Below, piece by piece: positions 11,437-20,126 of a stretch of 31,822 nucleotides of DNA. Origin of the DNA: a virus; IMG/VR virus record IMGVR_UViG_3300010885_035447, positions 1-31,822 of that record; one strand, given 5' to 3'. Below the pieces are notes generated by a model. It saw nothing but the letters and a program-made list of their open reading frames with translations. It ran no database searches and had not been told where the DNA came from. Made by a program: the position numbers and the translations under genes. Positions within the stretch are counted from its first letter, which is position 1; each line of letters opens with the position of its first letter.

Positions 11437-13230
11437 CTAGATAGTTGCTATTCTCTGCAAGGCTTCTGCAAGATCGCCGGGTATATTTTTTTGCTTTGGT
11501 GCTTCAATAACCCCGCCAATTCTTGGCTGGACAATATCCTCATCGTGCTCAAACGAAGAGTAGTTGTAAATTTCAATCTCTCTATTTAAATCTTTTGGAG
11601 TATGAGCAATCGAATTATATATCGCTCCACACACAGCATCAGCCAAGTCCTTAGAACCTTTTCTAGGGTGATCAACCTTACCCTTAAGAATTCTAAGTTG
11701 TAACAATTCATCTGTCAAGAGTTCGATCCTTGGACCGTGAACTCTTTCCTCTGTAATAACCATAGCAAAATCTTCGTAATGTTTCTTGGCTACAGAAAGA
11801 ATCTCAGTATTAATATTGTAAGCCTTCAACTCATTCATAAGATCAAAACTGTTCCACCGATCAAAGGTCACCAGTCTAAGATTAAATCCTCGTGACCTTA
11901 GTTGTAAAATATAGTCCTTTACTTCAGAAAAGTCAACACTTTTATCTGAAGTAGGAGTCCACCATCTAACAGCATCAATAATTACTTTCGGTGCCGCCTG
12001 AGTCATCTTATCACCAATTTTCATTTGCACCCAAGATTCAATATGAGAAAGAGCCACAGCGCAATGGTCGTGCTTCTGAGCAAGATCAACGTGAACAAAA
12101 TACATCTTATCCTCATCAGGCTGAAACCATTCAGCAAATCTTCCTGAGGAATCAACTGCTGTATTCGGATTATTAAAGGCTGCTTCTATCTTCTCGCGTG
12201 ACTTAAAGAAGGCATCAATAGAGTCTGGAGGCATACAGGCGAACCTAGATAATGCATCGACCGGATCGGTATAGAAAGAAATTGTGAAGTCCTCTATCTT
12301 CCTTGTAGGGTTAACCTCCCAAGTAGGACGTTTAAGCGCGAAGACCCTTGGAATAGTATAGGCGATAATATGATCCTCCTCCCACTCAACAACGAATTTA
12401 TTCTCTTCCATGTCATCTGGTAGATCGGGATCAATCTTAAACTCAAAAGATCTAAAAACTGTTTCTTTATCTGCAATTACATCATTATATCTTTGTTGAA
12501 TAAAGTCATTCTTATATCGGGGAAATGAAAGAAGAATTACTTTACCATAGTCGGGGAATCGTGAATCAACTGACGCCTTATACATTCGATAGATCGCGCC
12601 AGCGGTTTTTGCCTGCTCATTTCCACTTGTAGATTCAATATCAAATCCTGAAATCTCATCAAGGAACACAATCAAAACGTTGTACCCCTCCCAAGATTCT
12701 CTCTGGGAGTGACCTGAGTGGACCGTTACAGCCTTATCAAATTCTATATTGTTCATCTTGGCATTGTATCTTCCTTGAAACCAAGGTGAGCGTTCGATTC
12801 TATTTGTAAAACCTTTGAAGAATACCCTATTTGCCTGCACAGCATTGATAGCAATATTAATAATGTCAATGCTGTCGCCGGGGGGCTTACCATAATACTT
12901 AGCGGGGTCTTGTAGGCATAGAAGAAGATATACTACATAGGCGCAGGCAATGGTAGAAATATAATCCTTACCGCTTCCCTTCCCCAATTGGAAGATAACC
13001 TCGTTACAGGTTTGCTTCCAACGCCTAGCGCCTTCCTCTTCTCCATAAAGAACAATTAGTGTTTCTTTTTTATAGATTTGAGTAGATGCTTTAAGCATTG
13101 TGTATTGGTGATCGGAAAGAGGGGGAAGGTTTAGAAATCTATCAGATACAACAAACTCTTCTATTGTTACCGGCTTCTCCTCAAAGTCATCTCCCTCAAG
13201 GATGTCTAGGAAGTCTGTAAAATCTATCAT
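11437..13230 (-). CDS. terL: Terminase large subunit (ATPase and nuclease)
   Basis: In 597 aa the ATPase motifs are Walker A QLGKGSGKD (81-89) and Walker B VLIVFLDE (185-192). The RNase H-like nuclease has acidic residues D382 (VHVDLAQ), D457 (VTFDRW) and D528 or D531 (SKDLADA). The protein drives DNA into the prohead and cuts concatemers. The Walker A variant GKGSGKD replaces the usual GxxGxGKS/T Ser/Thr by Asp, worth a structural check. It starts in the stop of the small-subunit gene (ATGA) and is followed by tRNA-Ile. Confidence 0.95.
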   Translation of the reverse strand: MIDFTDFLDILEGDDFEEKPVTIEEFVVSDRFLNLPPLSDHQYTMLKASTQIYKKETLIVLYGEEEGARRWKQTCNEVIFQLGKGSGKDYISTIACAYVVYLLLCLQDPAKYYGKPPGDSIDIINIAINAVQANRVFFKGFTNRIERSPWFQGRYNAKMNNIEFDKAVTVHSGHSQRESWEGYNVLIVFLDEISGFDIESTSGNEQAKTAGAIYRMYKASVDSRFPDYGKVILLSFPRYKNDFIQQRYNDVIADKETVFRSFEFKIDPDLPDDMEENKFVVEWEEDHIIAYTIPRVFALKRPTWEVNPTRKIEDFTISFYTDPVDALSRFACMPPDSIDAFFKSREKIEAAFNNPNTAVDSSGRFAEWFQPDEDKMYFVHVDLAQKHDHCAVALSHIESWVQMKIGDKMTQAAPKVIIDAVRWWTPTSDKSVDFSEVKDYILQLRSRGFNLRLVTFDRWNSFDLMNELKAYNINTEILSVAKKHYEDFAMVITEERVHGPRIELLTDELLQLRILKGKVDHPRKGSKDLADAVCGAIYNSIAHTPKDLNREIEIYNYSSFEHDEDIVQPRIGGVIEAPKQKNIPGDLAEALQRIATI

Positions 13231-13754
13231 TGTTGAATGATTCTAATCTCTTCAACCTTATTGGTAGCCTGTGATAGACGACGGGCAACCTCAACCTTAC
13301 AATGATTACAGTCGGAAGTTACTTCCTTAAGAATATTCATAATGATCTCCTGCTTACGCTCTGTCTCAAGCATCTGCGTAGCCATCTCATTATCCTCTAA
13401 AATGCCCGCCTTATGCAGCATATCCATGCGCTTCTGCTCTATATCGGCAACAAGTTTAAGGGCGGCAGTCTTATTACCTAATTGATTGCTAGAATCAGCC
13501 TGATCAACTGTCTCCCACGCACGATTAATAATCATGGCATAATGCTGATCGGCACCTGAGATAGCCTGCTTGGCTCGCTCCCTAATTCTATTATCGTTCT
13601 GAGTAATATCCTTCCACGACTCCACATGTTGAAGAACATTAGCCCTAGTCATACCTAAGTTCCTAGCAATTTGAGTTGGGTTATTACCCTTCAATAGTTC
13701 TTCGATGACGCTGTTCATCTCATCGAATGCTCCTGCTAGTTCCATGTCAGACAA
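13227..13754 (-). CDS. terS: Terminase small subunit
   Basis: The 175-aa protein has an N-terminal helix-turn-helix (NPTQIARNLGMTRANVLQHV), a long helical middle and a helical oligomerisation region. A Cys pair (DCNHC) lies near the C-terminus. These features and its place directly upstream of the large subunit support a DNA-recognising packaging subunit. The TTG at 13752-13754 has AGGAAG at a suitable distance. The ATG nine bases later lacks one, so TTG is preferred. Confidence 0.75.
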   Translation of the reverse strand: MSDMELAGAFDEMNSVIEELLKGNNPTQIARNLGMTRANVLQHVESWKDITQNDNRIRERAKQAISGADQHYAMIINRAWETVDQADSSNQLGNKTAALKLVADIEQKRMDMLHKAGILEDNEMATQMLETERKQEIIMNILKEVTSDCNHCKVEVARRLSQATNKVEEIRIIQQ

Positions 13755-14040
13755 TGTTAGGCTTCCTTGTTTTACGAGGCTTTACTTTATTTTTTAACTT
13801 TGATGCGTAGAAAGATCTAAACATCAACGTTTTCTCGTCAATGCAATCAATCCACTGCACATCTAGTTCAACGTTCTCTACCAGTTTAACGAAAACAAAC
13901 TTGCCGCGAGTATTCTTAAAGAGAATCTTATCTCCCGGTTCAATGATATCTTTTCCATGAATTACTTCATAGCGGATATGGATTTGATCATTGTGTGAGA
14001 AAGGTGTCGATGTGACCTTGCTTCTGTTTCGCTTGTTCAT
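13747..14040 (-). CDS. Hypothetical protein (97 aa), small beta-barrel-like
   Basis: The ATG at 14038-14040 (MNKRNRSKVTSTPFSHNDQI) is chosen over an upstream TTG. A beta-rich core contains EPGDKILFKNTRGKFVFVKL, an SH3-like or tudor-like profile. A basic tail follows (KNKVKPRKTRKPN). It overlaps the HNH gene by 53 bases in another frame, a long overlap for this genome, so the true start might be later. DNA contact during packaging is possible. Confidence 0.55.
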   Translation of the reverse strand: MNKRNRSKVTSTPFSHNDQIHIRYEVIHGKDIIEPGDKILFKNTRGKFVFVKLVENVELDVQWIDCIDEKTLMFRSFYASKLKNKVKPRKTRKPNIV

Positions 14041-14587
14041 CTGCCATCCGTTGTCTATAGTCAGTAAGTCTATTAAGCCAGTCAATAAAATCCTTGAACG
14101 GCATGGAATTTTTCGCTCTATTACATATTATACAGCATGGGACTACATTCTGTCTAGTGTATCCTATATCATTGTTAAGTCTATCTAATCCAGAGTACAT
14201 AAAGTATCTGAAGGTAAAGGAATTCTTCCCTCTATAAGTTATCAGATTAGATGGAGTGCTATCGCAGTAGTAACAGTTTTGCTGGCAAAGGTATCTAAAG
14301 TCATCAACTTTTATCTCAAAGACTCTGCCCGCCGACGCAGCGTCCTTTTTGATTCTTTGGTAGGCAGACTTGTAGCCCCAATGTTTATCAAAATTAGCGG
14401 CATCTCTAATCGCATAGCATTGCCTACACATAAAGTTTCCATTATTCTTAAGGGTATTATTTAGTTTAATAGAGTATGAAGCGCCACAGTCACAAGTTAG
14501 ATAGGCATGAGTTTCGTCTATTGATTCTAATGTAGATGAACCAGTTCTAGTTCCCTCTAGATTTAAAAAGTACGTTTTAACTATCAT
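13988..14587 (-). CDS. HNH (homing-type) endonuclease
   Basis: The 199-aa protein has an N-terminal zinc knuckle region (CDCGASYS, CRQCYAIRD). Its nuclease core includes CQQNCYYCDS, SGLDRLNNDIGYTRQNVVPC and CIICNRAKNSMPFKDFIDWL. The GLDR-N-GYT-NV-PCC-CN pattern is typical of phage HNH homing endonucleases. It begins inside the stop codon of the zinc-ribbon gene (ATGA). Its position between that gene and terminase genes fits either a homing insertion or a packaging partner. Confidence 0.85.
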   Translation of the reverse strand: MIVKTYFLNLEGTRTGSSTLESIDETHAYLTCDCGASYSIKLNNTLKNNGNFMCRQCYAIRDAANFDKHWGYKSAYQRIKKDAASAGRVFEIKVDDFRYLCQQNCYYCDSTPSNLITYRGKNSFTFRYFMYSGLDRLNNDIGYTRQNVVPCCIICNRAKNSMPFKDFIDWLNRLTDYRQRMADEQAKQKQGHIDTFLTQ

Positions 14588-14754
14588 GAGTACCCACTAT
14601 TACGGGTCGGACTCCATACTAGGCCGGGTCGGTCAATACCTCTTATTAATCTATGACCACACTCTGGGCACATTTGTTGATCACGCTGGATCATTGGAAT
14701 CATTTTCTCTACATCTTTATCACAAACTAAGCAAGTATAAGTATAAATCGGCAT
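14584..14754 (-). CDS. FmdB-like zinc ribbon protein (56 aa)
   Basis: The protein starts MPIYTYTCLVCDKDVEKM, with a second knuckle CPECG near residue 29. This is the FmdB pattern (MP-x-Y-x-Y-x-C-x2-C, then C-x2-CG). It ends RPGLVWSPTRNSGYS. GGAG precedes the ATG. Such ribbons are frequent beside terminase genes. The role is unclear, possibly regulatory or a packaging accessory. Confidence 0.8.
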   Translation of the reverse strand: MPIYTYTCLVCDKDVEKMIPMIQRDQQMCPECGHRLIRGIDRPGLVWSPTRNSGYS

Positions 14755-14755
14755 T

Positions 14756-15055
14756 CTATCTCCAGTTGTTTCTATTTGCTACCTTCAATAATACCAGATA
14801 GCCAATAAGATCATCTATATCATTATCGCCGGGAAACTCATTTCCCCTCGCAAAACGTGATAACTTGTCATCAATACGAACTTTTAACTGCTCAACATTA
14901 TCAGAATTAGAAAAAATTCTTACCGGGTCCAAGGCTGAGTTGCCGTAGGCCCTATTCTTATCAATAAGGAACTCTGACATCCTGCGACACACTGAAGCAA
15001 TCTCATGCTCAGTATTATTCTGCGGATCATATAGATTCTCAGTCTCATATAGCAT
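14756..15055 (-). CDS. DUF1599-like phage protein (99 aa)
   Basis: The ATG at 15053-15055 (MLYETENLYDPQNNTEHEIA) has GGAG upstream; an earlier frame start is rejected. The C-terminal segment KNRAYGNSALDPVRIF, then QLKVRIDDKLSRFARG and DDLIGYLVLLKVA, is a widespread phage motif set that I associate with DUF1599. It is helical with conserved Asp and Arg residues. A nucleotide-related function has been suggested for the group. It overlaps the end of the glycan cassette by 11 bases. Confidence 0.65.
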   Translation of the reverse strand: MLYETENLYDPQNNTEHEIASVCRRMSEFLIDKNRAYGNSALDPVRIFSNSDNVEQLKVRIDDKLSRFARGNEFPGDNDIDDLIGYLVLLKVANRNNWR

Positions 15056-15722
15056 TTGGTTTTCTCCAATAGTCGATTTCATTGTTATCATCATTGAATG
15101 GTTTTGTAAACCTTTCTTCTCCCGGTATCCCGCCCCATTTGGCGCGATAGTAATTCTCACAGTAGTTCCAGTGGTCCTTGGTAATTAACACTCCAGTGGT
15201 AGCCGACTGCTTATGATAAAAGCCACTCTTTGTAACTAAATAATGTTTCTGTCCTGCCAAATGAATTCTATAGTACATGTCATTATCTTCAAAGTATGCC
15301 GGGAAGAAGTTTTCATCAAACCACCCACATACTTCTATCAATCTATACATATCTACAACAAAGCAGGACCAATGAATAGATTCGTTAACGCCGATGCTTC
15401 TATCAAAATACATATTCATTCCATCACGTTCTGGAACACAAAAGTTTGGAGATACAATAATAGCATCACTATTTAAAAGGTGCTCAAACGCATCGCCAAT
15501 CGCATTAGTCTCTAATAAAATATCATCATTGACAATGATAGCGTATCGATAGCCGTCCTTCATGGCCCGCCTGATTCCTTGATTCCATCCAGCGGCAACG
15601 CCAATATTATTATCCCAATTCCTAATCACATAAGGATGGATAGGATAGTCAACCGTACTCATCATATTAGTAAAAAGTTTGAACTGATTTAGTACTGGGA
15701 CAATCATTGCTAATTTTTTCAT
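15045..15722 (-). CDS. Family 2 glycosyltransferase
   Basis: The GT-A fold is visible: MKKLAMIVPVLNQFKLFTNM at the start, NNIGVAAGWNQGIRRAM, the metal-binding IIVNDDILL, and FFPAYFEDNDMYYRI, where the ED pair is the likely catalytic base region. The last part (HKQSATTG) matches phage GT2 enzymes. It transfers a sugar from a nucleotide donor in the cytoplasm. It starts in the stop codon of the GH130-like gene (ATGA). It is the last gene of the glycan cassette. Confidence 0.85.
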   Translation of the reverse strand: MKKLAMIVPVLNQFKLFTNMMSTVDYPIHPYVIRNWDNNIGVAAGWNQGIRRAMKDGYRYAIIVNDDILLETNAIGDAFEHLLNSDAIIVSPNFCVPERDGMNMYFDRSIGVNESIHWSCFVVDMYRLIEVCGWFDENFFPAYFEDNDMYYRIHLAGQKHYLVTKSGFYHKQSATTGVLITKDHWNYCENYYRAKWGGIPGEERFTKPFNDDNNEIDYWRKPNAI

Positions 15723-16573
15723 AATAAGCCCTTAAAATTATTCTCTTCTATTCTTAAAGTTGAAACCCCATCATCATAAACTGAGTATGGGATTAAAATA
15801 TCGCTAGCGTCTCTTGATAGGGATAAAGAAAATTCAATTCCCTCTTTCTCAAAGTAAAACGATCTACCCAACTTCTGGCCGGTCCAATCTTTATTACATG
15901 ACATCAAGGAATGCCAGTAGAACCTTGACCTTGGTTCATATTCAAACATACCATGAACTAGGCAAACTAGTCTATCCTCAAATTTAATTAAATTAGATCC
16001 ACCATGAATAGCCCGGCTATCTATCTTTCTAGTAGACTTATAAACATTAACCAATCTATCATCTATTAATTCATACACATTCATAGGATCAACATCAACA
16101 ACAAAATAAAGTTTATCCCCATCAACATAGGGCATCCAATTTTTTGTATAGGGCCTGCCCTCTGGATCATCTAAGAATATATGTTTACCAGAATCCAGAT
16201 TTAACATTACCATAATTATTTTGCTTATGCTATGGTTCGGCCTAACAAAAAGGCACCAATCATCGCCAAGCCAATTAAATAGTTTTGGGTCTTCCATGCC
16301 ATTATATCTATCCCACAATGGGAATCCATACCCACGGAAACGAATCCTATTTAAATCTTCTAGTTGATCATCAACTAAATTGGCAGTCGATATAAAAGAA
16401 TATTTACCAGAAACATTAGTCTGAGGGCGAAAGTCAGAACTCCTAAAAGCGACTCTATTCGTTCCCTCTAAAAAACTAAGATTAAAGTTATAAAAATTAT
16501 TATCGGGGAAAATAATTCTTTTTCTTTCTTTAATTTGAATAAGACTATCTATTGATTGATAACCATCTACCAT
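15719..16573 (-). CDS. GH130-like five-bladed beta-propeller protein
   Basis: The 284-aa protein has repeated beta blades with GMEDPKLFNWLGDDWCLFVR, the GH130 signature G-x-EDP, then KNWMPYVDGDKLYFVVDVDP and HGGSNLIKFEDRLVCLVHG. GH130 enzymes are mannoside phosphorylases or hydrolases. Phage and capsule-cluster relatives may act as transferases or glycan-binding proteins. Here it lies between two glycosyltransferase genes, so it could trim, transfer or bind the growing glycan. It overlaps the upstream gene by 7 bases. Confidence 0.7.
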   Translation of the reverse strand: MVDGYQSIDSLIQIKERKRIIFPDNNFYNFNLSFLEGTNRVAFRSSDFRPQTNVSGKYSFISTANLVDDQLEDLNRIRFRGYGFPLWDRYNGMEDPKLFNWLGDDWCLFVRPNHSISKIIMVMLNLDSGKHIFLDDPEGRPYTKNWMPYVDGDKLYFVVDVDPMNVYELIDDRLVNVYKSTRKIDSRAIHGGSNLIKFEDRLVCLVHGMFEYEPRSRFYWHSLMSCNKDWTGQKLGRSFYFEKEGIEFSLSLSRDASDILIPYSVYDDGVSTLRIEENNFKGLL

Positions 16574-17160
16574 CTATCTGGCCTGCCATGCGTGCTTTCA
16601 TCATGCCAATTCCAGATCCAAGTTTCTTCATTAACGTGAACAATCTTCATGCCCGCTGCCACCAACTTATGAATCATTAAATAATCTTCACCAATACGGT
16701 TTCCAGACTCATCAGTCTTATTACTTAATGGGTCAAAGCCCAAGGAGAATCCACCAACGGCTTTTAAAGACTCTGTTTTTGCCATCCAAGTAATAGGTAC
16801 CTGATGAATATAGTCATCGTTCCACGCCACGCCACGCCATTTTTCTAGGTGACTACCATAACCTTCTATCGATAGCCTATGCCAAGGATAAACTAGGTCA
16901 GCGTCCTGCTCTTCCGACACATTATATAAAGTTTCAATATGATTAGGCAATAGATAGTCATCATCATCTAAGATACAAACATATTTAGTATCACATCTTT
17001 TCAGCATCGCATCCCTCATCGCTGCCGCGCCGACTCTATTGTAGTCAATCTCTACCATAAAAACATCTGCCTTCATGGTTTGTGAAACTACTGACTTCAT
17101 GGCTCTCTGCCTAAGATCAGTCCTTTTTGGAATAGATGCCATAATGACGGTTACGCTCAT
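16567..17160 (-). CDS. Family 2 glycosyltransferase
   Basis: The 197-aa protein starts MSVTVIMASIPKRTDLRQRA. It has the DXD-like YVCILDDDDYLLPNHIETLY, then VPITWMAKTESLKAVGGFS and RIGEDYLMIHKLVAAGM. This is a compact GT-A enzyme. Four Asp residues in a row at the metal site are typical. It starts in the stop of the next upstream gene (ATGA) and probably adds one sugar of the cassette glycan. Donor and acceptor unknown. Confidence 0.82.
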   Translation of the reverse strand: MSVTVIMASIPKRTDLRQRAMKSVVSQTMKADVFMVEIDYNRVGAAAMRDAMLKRCDTKYVCILDDDDYLLPNHIETLYNVSEEQDADLVYPWHRLSIEGYGSHLEKWRGVAWNDDYIHQVPITWMAKTESLKAVGGFSLGFDPLSNKTDESGNRIGEDYLMIHKLVAAGMKIVHVNEETWIWNWHDESTHGRPDRW

Positions 17161-17912
17161 TTGTAGTAGTACCTTTCAGTATGTGACCAAGTTTGGTTCT
17201 TATAGTAAAATTCTTTTTCTTCCACACTCTGCGGCATAAGTTCTTTCTTCCACCAACCAATATGCTGGCAAGTATATTTACCCCCAATACGAATAGATGG
17301 ATAGGCCCATGTCGGCTTTCCAAATTTTCTATGGTAAGCACAAGCATCTCTTTTATTAAGAGAGAAAGTAGTATCAATTGCTGCATTAAATATTGTGTCT
17401 TTTGTTGATGTGATTCCGACTTTTTCCTGCCAATAACGCTCCTCTATAGCACTTACGCTATCGGCATCTAAAAATCTCTCTCTCTCTTCATCATTGTGTA
17501 TCTCAATTGCAAAACCGGCCTTTGCCACATTCATTGAATTAATTAATTCTTTCATCTCTGAAATATATTTTTCAGGAAGATCCTTATTATGAATTAGATC
17601 TGGGTCGGTAACAATAAAATATTCTGGCATTAGATTAAGTATTTGTAGGTCTTCCGTAAATATTCTTGGACCAGTATTGACGCTAGATCTTACTACGTCA
17701 TACATATCAGAAAGACTATCTAATAGTTTAATCATTGGCTCGTAGGTAGAATTATTATCATATATGACAATTCTATCTGTGTGACCTCTACTTAAAAATT
17801 CTTTTAACGTTAAGTTAAGTAGGTCGGGTTGATTAAATGTTGGTATGAATGTGGGGATTTCTTTTGTATCAATGTCTAGAAGCAAAGGAAATATAGATTT
17901 ATATGCAGTCAT
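17157..17912 (-). CDS. GT-A fold glycosyltransferase-like protein
   Basis: The 251-aa protein has EIPTFIPTFNQPDLLNLTLK, RIVIYDNNSTYEPM and YFIVTDPDLIHNK, equivalent to GT2 strand 1, loop and DXD. The Asp-Pro-Asp motif is intact. The C-terminal half has an IGWWKKELMPQSVEEKEFYY segment typical of phage glycosyltransferases. It is placed between the GT25-like and GT2 genes. Specificity unknown. Confidence 0.78.
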   Translation of the reverse strand: MTAYKSIFPLLLDIDTKEIPTFIPTFNQPDLLNLTLKEFLSRGHTDRIVIYDNNSTYEPMIKLLDSLSDMYDVVRSSVNTGPRIFTEDLQILNLMPEYFIVTDPDLIHNKDLPEKYISEMKELINSMNVAKAGFAIEIHNDEERERFLDADSVSAIEERYWQEKVGITSTKDTIFNAAIDTTFSLNKRDACAYHRKFGKPTWAYPSIRIGGKYTCQHIGWWKKELMPQSVEEKEFYYKNQTWSHTERYYYK

Positions 17913-17914
17913 TA

Positions 17915-18535
17915 CTAGCCCCTCAGAAATTCGTAGTCAGAATGACTATTAGTTACATCAGACCAACCGGGACTCTGCCATGCCATTGGTGGAGTAAATT
18001 CATAACTTTTAAACTTATAATAGTTATAAGAATAAATGACATCGTTTGGCTGAGTATCATTTAAAAGATCAAGTATCTTTTCATAACAACTATCACTAAA
18101 TCCAACAGCATGTGTTGCTAAGGTTCTAGTTGGAATAGATAAATTATTTGATACTCTTACTGGATTGCCAAACACATGATTTCCGCCAAAATGTATAATT
18201 TCCCAATCATCTGGCACTTCTTTAATTGCTACATCAAACTTTTCCTCAAAGTCTTTTCTAAATTCAACATCATCCTCTAGGAGGAGAAAATTTTTGTAAC
18301 CTTTAGTTATAGCATTGTTAAATAATCTAAGATGAGTAAGGAATGACCCTATGTCACCGGGTGACATTCTAGATGGATATGTTCCTGTTGGAATTTTCAT
18401 TCCATCTGTAGCAGAAAATCTTTCTACATTGCTGATGGAATGTTCTTGAAACTCTTTTTTAACATCAATCCACCGATCTGGCCTTCGATCAAGGTTGATG
18501 CAGTATATGTGTTCAAAAAAATCATTTAAAGTCAT
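17915..18535 (-). CDS. GT25-family glycosyltransferase
   Basis: The ATG at 18533-18535 forms an ATGA overlap with the epimerase stop and has GAGGAG upstream, so it is preferred to the ATG at 18553. Signatures are HIYCINLDRRPDRW (10-22), ERFSATDG (38-45), GDIGSFLTHLRLF (60-72) and FLLLEDDVEF (83-92). GT25 enzymes transfer galactose or glucose to lipooligosaccharide or collagen-type acceptors. Here the acceptor is unknown. Length (206 aa) is normal for the family. Confidence 0.87.
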   Translation of the reverse strand: MTLNDFFEHIYCINLDRRPDRWIDVKKEFQEHSISNVERFSATDGMKIPTGTYPSRMSPGDIGSFLTHLRLFNNAITKGYKNFLLLEDDVEFRKDFEEKFDVAIKEVPDDWEIIHFGGNHVFGNPVRVSNNLSIPTRTLATHAVGFSDSCYEKILDLLNDTQPNDVIYSYNYYKFKSYEFTPPMAWQSPGWSDVTNSHSDYEFLRG

Positions 18536-19428
18536 TCTACTCCTCGTATCCATTCATTCACATTGATTTCTGGTCGCCAACCAAACGCCTGATTAACTTT
18601 TTCTATATTCGCCAAGGTAGTGTGCATCTCACCCTCTCTTAGATCTATAAAAACTTGATCATTAGAAAGTAAATCTGCTACCTCTTTGATAGAGATGTTA
18701 ATTCCACTACCAATATTATACACTTGACCATAATATTCTAATGCAATTGTATTTTCTATTGCAAGCAAGTTAGCGTTCACGACATCGGATACATGAATAA
18801 AATCTCTTCTTTGACTTCCATCTCCAACGATTGTTAATGGCTGACCAAGTTCTTTTTGACGCTTAAATATTCCCAAAACCAATGCGTATCGCCCTTTGCT
18901 GGGAGATCTTTCTCCGTATACGTTGAAATACCTAAAGGTTATAGTTTTTAATCCGTATAGATCATTGTACATCTTGCAAAGTTTTTCCGCAGCCACCTTT
19001 GATACTGAATAAGGATTTAAGCAATCATCTTGCTGAGTCTCAACATTTGGATATTTATTTAATCCATATACAGAGGAAGTAGAAGAATATACCACCACCT
19101 TAACCATTGCTTCTTTAGCACATTGTAAAACAGTACAGGTTCCCACTACATTTTTCTCCATTGATTTAATTGGATTTAAGATGGCAGGCTGTAGCCTTGA
19201 CTCTGCCGCTAAATGAAAAACAAAGTCGGCTTTATTATAGAGCGTACGGGTGGACTCGTAATCACAGATATCATAATTAAAGTATAAGGCTTGATCATTA
19301 AAATAAAACTTTTCATTATATTCCGCTGAAAGATTATCAATTACAATTACCTCATGACCTAAACTTATTAATCTATCAACTAGATGTGATCCAATAAATC
19401 CGCAACCTCCAGTTACAATACTTTTCAT
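18532..19428 (-). CDS. NAD-dependent sugar epimerase/dehydratase (extended SDR)
   Basis: The nucleotide-binding GGCGFIGSHL (7-16), the FHLAAESR region, STSSVYG and the catalytic Y140-x3-K144 pair (PYSVSK) are all present in 298 aa. NVYGERSPSKGRYA and GDGSQRRDFIHVSDV follow the UDP-glucose 4-epimerase-type pattern. It could be a UDP-hexose epimerase or act on the activated heptose made by the three upstream enzymes. It overlaps them in translation (ATGA at 19425). Confidence 0.88.
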   Translation of the reverse strand: MKSIVTGGCGFIGSHLVDRLISLGHEVIVIDNLSAEYNEKFYFNDQALYFNYDICDYESTRTLYNKADFVFHLAAESRLQPAILNPIKSMEKNVVGTCTVLQCAKEAMVKVVVYSSTSSVYGLNKYPNVETQQDDCLNPYSVSKVAAEKLCKMYNDLYGLKTITFRYFNVYGERSPSKGRYALVLGIFKRQKELGQPLTIVGDGSQRRDFIHVSDVVNANLLAIENTIALEYYGQVYNIGSGINISIKEVADLLSNDQVFIDLREGEMHTTLANIEKVNQAFGWRPEINVNEWIRGVE

Positions 19429-20126
19429 TTACTTCCCTTTATTTTAAGTTTTAAGTTCGTTGTTGAATAGTCATGGTCACGATCTATCCATACGATAGGG
19501 ATTGGAAGGTCCGGTCCAGTGTATTGACGAGACAGATAGTCAGATCCTAAAAATCTAATATCATGTTCTTTGGAGCCAAGGATGCAATACAGATCTTCCT
19601 CCGTTTGATACCTAACTACCTTATCAACATCCCTCATCGCTAGCAATATTTCTTCACGCTCATCCACCGAATGGATGGGCTTTTGTTTTCCATTTTCTAG
19701 GCTAGGATCAATGTGTAGGGCTACAGTAAGGTAATGACAGTGTGCTTTTGCTTCTTTAAACATTCTCACATAACCGGGGTGGATTATGTCAAAAGCCCCG
19801 GCAAGAATGCCAAACTTATTAAATTGCTTCTTCTTCCACTCAACAATATTCATTGCCTTATCATCAATGAACAAATCAGCATGTGGCTTAAGGTTCATTA
19901 TTAGTTCATGATATGGGACACCCCACTCTTTCAACTGCCGCTTGGTCAGATCTGTATGGTCCACCTTGCTGACGCAGCCACGGGCCGTCATGATCTTAAT
20001 AATATGTCCGTGTTCATATAGAGCGCAAATATTATTAATGACCTCAGGATCAGGCTGTGCCAATTCATACTGACTGTCCTTTACAGAAGTACAAAGCGTT
20101 CCATCTAAGTCGAAGCAATAAATCAT
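19425..20126 (-). CDS. Fused HAD phosphatase and sugar-phosphate nucleotidyltransferase
   Basis: The ATG at 20124-20126 overlaps the isomerase stop (ATGA). The protein is 233 aa. Residues 1-100 form a HAD domain with D6-LDGT, T47 (IMTARG), K80 and D88-D89 (FIDDK). Residues 103-230 form a cytidylyltransferase-like domain with GAFDIIHPGYVRMF (110-123), and STT near 221. The nucleotidyl motif is HPGY rather than HxGH. Together the domains would dephosphorylate heptose 1,7-bisphosphate and attach a nucleotide to heptose 1-phosphate, roles of GmhB and HldE-C/HddC. Which nucleotide is used is not visible. Confidence 0.83.
   Translation of the reverse strand: MIYCFDLDGTLCTSVKDSQYELAQPDPEVINNICALYEHGHIIKIMTARGCVSKVDHTDLTKRQLKEWGVPYHELIMNLKPHADLFIDDKAMNIVEWKKKQFNKFGILAGAFDIIHPGYVRMFKEAKAHCHYLTVALHIDPSLENGKQKPIHSVDEREEILLAMRDVDKVVRYQTEEDLYCILGSKEHDIRFLGSDYLSRQYTGPDLPIPIVWIDRDHDYSTTNLKLKIKGSK

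Noticed and set aside
13747-14085. Upstream TTG start for the beta-rich protein beside the terminase
   Set aside because: It would extend the overlap with the HNH gene to about 100 bases. The ATG at 14040 is simpler.
14040-14587. A complete mobile group I intron around the HNH gene
   Set aside because: The flanking genes are intact and overlap the HNH gene by ATGA, leaving no room for intron sequence.
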